DNA from: CABHOJ01 sp965649545
Lineage (GTDB): Bacteria > Pseudomonadota > Gammaproteobacteria > Burkholderiales > Methylophilaceae
Direction: 5' to 3'
DNA: 9,700 nt
Assembly: GCA_965649545.1 (NCBI GenBank)
Contig: CBFGLF010000066.1
Span: 1 to 9,700, forward strand
The notes beneath the pieces are model-generated. The model was not told the DNA's origin and did not search any database. It saw only the letters and a program-made list of their open reading frames with translations. Both the position numbers and the translations under genes were made by a program. This document shows, in pieces, positions 6,448 to 9,700 of the stretch; position 1 is the stretch's first letter; every line of letters begins with the position of its first letter.

Positions 6448-7629
6448 ATGTCTGTAATCAAAATGACCGACCTCGACCTGAAAGGCAAGCGCGTCTTCAT
6501 TCGCGCCGACCTGAATGTGCCTGTCAAGGACGGCAAGGTCACCTCGGATGCGCGTATCACGGCGTCCATGCCGACCATCGAGCATGCCTTGAAGGCAGGT
6601 GCCAAGGTCATGGTCACCTCGCATCTGGGCCGTCCGGAGGAGGGTGTCTATTCCGAGGAGAACTCGCTGAAGCCGGTGGCGGACGTCATTGCCGCCAAAC
6701 TCGGTAAGCCTGTACGACTGGTCAAGGATTGGGTCGAGGGGGGCTTCGATGTGGCCGAGGGTGAACTCGTGCTGCTGGAGAACTGTCGGTTCAATAAGGG
6801 CGAGAAGAAGAGCCTCGACGAAACGTCACAGAAATACGCCAAGCTCTGCGATATCTTCGTGATGGATGCGTTCGGTACCGCGCACCGCGCAGAAGCGTCG
6901 ACGCATGGGGTCGCCAAGTTCGCGCCTGTCGCGGCTGCCGGGATCCTGCTGGTCGGTGAGCTGGAAGCCTTGACCAAGGCATTGCTGAACCCTGCACGAC
7001 CGATGGTGGCGATCGTCGGCGGTTCCAAGGTATCGACCAAGCTGACCGTGCTGGAGAGCCTGTCGGAGAAGGTCGATCAGCTGGTGGTCGGCGGGGGCAT
7101 CGCCAACACCTTCCTCAAGGCTGCCGGGCACGAAGTCGGCAAATCCCTGTGCGAGGACGACCTGGTGCCAACGGCCAAGGCGCTCATGGAAAAGATGTCC
7201 GCACGTGGTGCAGCGGTACCCATCGCGGTAGACGTGGTCTGCGGCAAGCAATTCGACCCGAACGAGCCGGCCGTGCTGAAAGACGCCGACGGTGTCGCCA
7301 CCGACGACATGATCTTCGACATTGGCCCGAAATCTGCTAAGGAATTAGCCGACATCATCATGAATGCGGCGACCGTGGTCTGGAACGGCCCGGTCGGTGT
7401 ATTCGAGTTCGACCAGTTCGCCGGTGGTACCAAGACCATCGCCGAGGCGATCGCCAAGACCAAGGCCTTCACCCTGGCGGGTGGCGGCGATACGATCGCG
7501 GCGATCCAGAAGTATGACATTTACGATCAAGTGTCCTATATTTCTACTGCTGGCGGTGCGTTCCTCGAGTTCCTCGAGGGCAAGAAGCTGCCGGCCGTGG
7601 AGATTCTGGAGCAGCGCGCACAGGGCTAG
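6448..7629 (+). CDS. pgk: Phosphoglycerate kinase
   Basis: A 393-residue monomeric kinase, a typical bacterial length, that interconverts 1,3-bisphosphoglycerate plus ADP with 3-phosphoglycerate plus ATP. The N-terminal domain binds 3-phosphoglycerate through RADLNVP (19-25; Asp21, Asn23), Arg36, and HLGRP (59-63), then DAFGTAHRAEAS. The C-terminal nucleotide domain has GGSKVSTKL, GPVGVFEFDQFAGGT and the glycine-rich GGGDTIAAI. The ATG at 6448 is preceded by GGGAG at 6437-6441. It works directly after Gap. An intrinsic terminator follows the stop codon, so pgk closes a transcription segment before pyk. Confidence 0.98.
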   Translation: MSVIKMTDLDLKGKRVFIRADLNVPVKDGKVTSDARITASMPTIEHALKAGAKVMVTSHLGRPEEGVYSEENSLKPVADVIAAKLGKPVRLVKDWVEGGFDVAEGELVLLENCRFNKGEKKSLDETSQKYAKLCDIFVMDAFGTAHRAEASTHGVAKFAPVAAAGILLVGELEALTKALLNPARPMVAIVGGSKVSTKLTVLESLSEKVDQLVVGGGIANTFLKAAGHEVGKSLCEDDLVPTAKALMEKMSARGAAVPIAVDVVCGKQFDPNEPAVLKDADGVATDDMIFDIGPKSAKELADIIMNAATVVWNGPVGVFEFDQFAGGTKTIAEAIAKTKAFTLAGGGDTIAAIQKYDIYDQVSYISTAGGAFLEFLEGKKLPAVEILEQRAQG

Positions 7630-7649
7630 TGCCTCTTTTGCCGTCATCG

Positions 7650-7677
7650 AAAGGGGCTCGATCCGGGCCCCTTTTTT
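7650..7677 (+). terminator. Intrinsic terminator after pgk
   Basis: AAAGGGGC (7650-7657) pairs with GCCCCTTT (7667-7674) around a 9-base loop, and the T-run continues to 7677. It starts 20 bases after the pgk stop and ends 50 bases before the pyk start. Confidence 0.9.
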
Positions 7678-7686
7678 ATTTACCGG

Positions 7687-7706
7687 CCGACCTCACCGTC
7701 GGTCGG
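7687..7706 (+). other. Hairpin in the pyk leader
   Basis: CCGACC (7687-7692) pairs with GGTCGG (7701-7706) around an 8-base loop. It lies between the terminator and the pyk Shine-Dalgarno sequence. Its role, if any, is unknown. Confidence 0.3.
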
Positions 7707-7727
7707 ATCAACCAGGCAGGAAGTCCA

Positions 7728-9149
7728 GTGACCTTACGCAAAACCAAGATCGTCGCCACCCTCGGGCCCGCCTCCAGTAGTGAGGAAATGATCGCCCGCA
7801 TGATCGTCGCGGGCGTCGATGTGGTCCGGCTCAATTTTTCGCATGGTAGCGCGGAAGACCATATCCAGCGCGCCGAGACCGTGCGCAGCATCGCCCTCAA
7901 GCTGGGCCGGCCGGTGGGTGTGCTGTGTGACCTGCAAGGGCCCAAGATCCGCATCGGCAAATTCGCACTGGGCAGCGTGAAGCTGGCGGTTGGGGATACC
8001 TTCATCCTGGATGCCGACTGCAAGCTCGGTGACCAGCAACGGGTCGGTCTCGACTACAAGACCCTGCCCAAGGAAGTCGGGCCGGGTAGCGTATTGTTGC
8101 TCGATGACGGGCGTATCGTCATGACCGTCGAAGCGGTCCGGGGCAACGAGATCGTTTGTACGGTGATCAGCGGCGGCATCCTCTCCAATAACAAGGGCAT
8201 CAACCGCCAGGGCGGCGGCTTGTCCGCCGCCGCACTGACAGAGAAGGACAAGCAGGATATCAAGACTGCGGTGGCGTTGGAGGCCGATTTCATCGCGCTC
8301 TCCTTTCCCCGTAGCGGTGCCGATGTCGAGCAGGCGCGCAAGCTGGTGCGCAAGGCGGGCGGCAACGCCAGTATCGTCGCCAAGATCGAACGTGCGGAGG
8401 CCATCGATGCGCTGGAGGAGATCATCGCCGCCTCGGACGTCATCATGGTCGCGCGCGGCGACCTCGGGGTCGAAGTGGGGGATGCCGCGGTTCCCGGTCT
8501 GCAGAAGCGCATGATCCGCATGGCACGCGCCCAGAACAAGGTCGTGATCACGGCGACGCAGATGCTCGAATCCATGATCACCAGCCCGATCCCGACGCGC
8601 GCCGAGGTCTCGGATGTAGCCAACGCGGTGCTGGACGGCACCGATGCGGTGATGCTCTCGGCCGAGAGCGCGGTCGGGCATTACCCCCTGGAATCCGTGT
8701 CCGCCATGCATCGTGTCTGCCTGGAAGCCGAGAAGGAATACCACGGTCGCCAGCTCCCGCAGAAGGTGAACCAGGAGTTCCAGCGCACCGATGAGGCCAT
8801 CGCCATGGCGGCGATCTATACAGCCGAACACCTGAAGGTGGCGGCCATCGCGGCATTGACCCAGTCCGGGACGGCGGCGCAGTGGTTGTCACGCGCCGAT
8901 ACGCTGGTGCCGATCTATGCGTTATCGCCTTTGAAGGAAGCCCGGCGCAAGCTGACTCTCTATCGCGGTGTGTATCCTTACCCCATCGACCAGGCGGGCA
9001 AGAAGCGGGACGAGATCCTCAAGGAGATGGAAGATACGCTCGTGCGCTATGGCGTCGTCAGCAAGGACGACCTTGTTCTCTTCACCTTCGGTGAGCCGAT
9101 CGGTAAAGAGGGCGGCACTAACACGCTGAAGATTGTCAAAATCAGATAA
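7728..9149 (+). CDS. pyk: Pyruvate kinase (PykA-like)
   Basis: A 473-residue enzyme that converts phosphoenolpyruvate and ADP to pyruvate and ATP, the last glycolytic step. The start is set at the GTG at 7728, because AGGAAG (7718-7723) lies 4 bases upstream and the product then begins VTLRKTKIVATLGPASS as in the family. A farther in-frame GTG at 7629 would read through the terminator and add residues unlike any pyruvate kinase. Visible motifs are RLNFSHG (34-40), CDLQGPKIRIG, the B-domain with LLLDDGRI, NNKGIN, IVAKIERAEA with the catalytic Lys, MVARGDLGVEVG, ITATQMLESM and DAVMLSAESAVG. The wording matches E. coli PykA (type II, AMP-activated) better than PykF, as I recall them; the activator cannot be read from the sequence. 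The protein ends after GGTNTLKIVKI. fba follows 19 bp later, so the two are probably co-transcribed. Confidence 0.97.
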   Translation: MTLRKTKIVATLGPASSSEEMIARMIVAGVDVVRLNFSHGSAEDHIQRAETVRSIALKLGRPVGVLCDLQGPKIRIGKFALGSVKLAVGDTFILDADCKLGDQQRVGLDYKTLPKEVGPGSVLLLDDGRIVMTVEAVRGNEIVCTVISGGILSNNKGINRQGGGLSAAALTEKDKQDIKTAVALEADFIALSFPRSGADVEQARKLVRKAGGNASIVAKIERAEAIDALEEIIAASDVIMVARGDLGVEVGDAAVPGLQKRMIRMARAQNKVVITATQMLESMITSPIPTRAEVSDVANAVLDGTDAVMLSAESAVGHYPLESVSAMHRVCLEAEKEYHGRQLPQKVNQEFQRTDEAIAMAAIYTAEHLKVAAIAALTQSGTAAQWLSRADTLVPIYALSPLKEARRKLTLYRGVYPYPIDQAGKKRDEILKEMEDTLVRYGVVSKDDLVLFTFGEPIGKEGGTNTLKIVKIR

Positions 9150-9168
9150 GCACCATTAAAGGGTTCAT

Positions 9169-9700
9169 ATGGCACTCGTGACGCTCAGGCAATTACTGGA
9201 TCATGCCGCCGAGCATGGATACGGTCTGCCGGCTTTCAACGTCAATAACATGGAACAGATCCACGCCATCATGCAGGCGGCGGATGCTGTGGATAGCCCC
9301 GTGATCCTGCAGGGCTCGGCCGGCGCCCGCAAGTATGCCGGCGAGCCGTTCCTGCGCCATCTGGTCGCGGCAGCGGTCGAGGCCTATCCGCATATCCCCG
9401 TCGTCATGCATCAGGACCATGGCGCTTCCCCCATCGTCTGTATCCAGGCCATGCGCTCCGGGTTCACCAGCGTGATGATGGATGGTTCCTTGCAGGAGGA
9501 TATGAAGACACCCGCGACGTTCGCATACAACGTCGAGGTGACGCGCAAGGTGGTCGATATCGCCCATGCCATCGGCGTGTCGGTGGAAGGCGAGATCGGC
9601 GTGCTGGGTTCGCTCGAATCCGGCATGGCCGGCAAGGAGGACGGTCACGGTGCCGAGGGCAAGCTCAGCCATGCCATGCTGCTCACCGATCCGGAAGAAG
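9169..9700 (+). CDS. fba: Fructose-bisphosphate aldolase, class II (partial, 3' end cut)
   Basis: The first 177 codons of a class II, zinc-dependent aldolase that cleaves or forms fructose 1,6-bisphosphate from dihydroxyacetone phosphate and glyceraldehyde 3-phosphate; Calvin-cycle forms (CbbA) also act on sedoheptulose 1,7-bisphosphate. Visible motifs are GLPAFNVNNMEQ (19-30), the catalytic/zinc motif HQDHG with Asp83 and His84, MMDGSL (103-108) and EGEIG (140-144) with Glu142. The opening MALVTLRQLLDHAAEHGYGL is the start of the CbbA-type subfamily of about 350 residues, so roughly half is missing. The ATG at 9169 has AAAGGG (9158-9163) upstream and follows pyk closely. Whether it serves the Calvin cycle or glycolysis cannot be told here. 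Confidence 0.95.
   Translation, partial: MALVTLRQLLDHAAEHGYGLPAFNVNNMEQIHAIMQAADAVDSPVILQGSAGARKYAGEPFLRHLVAAAVEAYPHIPVVMHQDHGASPIVCIQAMRSGFTSVMMDGSLQEDMKTPATFAYNVEVTRKVVDIAHAIGVSVEGEIGVLGSLESGMAGKEDGHGAEGKLSHAMLLTDPEE

Noticed and set aside
6354..6707. A 117-codon plus-strand frame spanning the gap-pgk spacer and the pgk start
   Set aside because: It overlaps pgk out of frame, has no good ribosome binding site, and its translation of the palindromic spacer resembles no protein.
7734..8831. A 365-codon minus-strand open frame across pyk
   Set aside because: It is antisense to pyruvate kinase, rich in His/Asp/Gly as GC-rich shadows usually are, and has no recognisable family.

Overview
This window reads as chromosomal core metabolism from a moderately GC-rich proteobacterium, most likely a beta- or gammaproteobacterium. 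The evidence is ArgA, RsmE, a PykA-like pyruvate kinase and a tkt-gap-pgk-pyk-fba series of the kind often seen next to, or serving as, Calvin-cycle (cbb) genes. The lineage and an autotrophic or methylotrophic lifestyle are inferences: no RuBisCO or phosphoribulokinase gene is visible. No tRNA, rRNA, CRISPR array, insertion sequence or prophage was seen.

Left part (1-2381, minus strand). rsmE (16S rRNA m3U1498 methyltransferase) lies upstream of an argA gene that leaves the window at base 1. The argA product is unusual: the reading frame starts with a complete XRE/Cro-type helix-turn-helix domain of about 65 residues, then a short linker, then a near full-length N-acetylglutamate synthase. 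The 75-bp AT-rich gap in front of it carries two perfect inverted repeats that could be its operator. This is the most interesting object in the window: a candidate enzyme-regulator that could link arginine sensing to DNA binding.

Middle (2382-3205). A thioredoxin-fold protein with a CNHC motif is divergent from rsmE, with a compact pair of face-to-face promoter-like sequences between them. It is followed by a 200-bp leader before tkt that holds a sigma70-like promoter and a terminator-like hairpin.

Right part (3206-9700, plus strand). tkt, gap, pgk, pyk and fba (cut by the window end) encode enzymes for the sugar-phosphate rearrangements and lower glycolysis/gluconeogenesis. Transketolase and class II aldolase interconvert sugar phosphates, GAPDH and PGK interconvert triose phosphate and 3-phosphoglycerate, and pyruvate kinase drains carbon to pyruvate. 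The series is broken by two clear intrinsic terminators (tkt/gap and pgk/pyk) and by a 175-bp gap/pgk spacer holding an imperfect palindromic element, so expression is probably stepped rather than uniform. tkt has a proline codon preference (CCA) unlike its neighbours.
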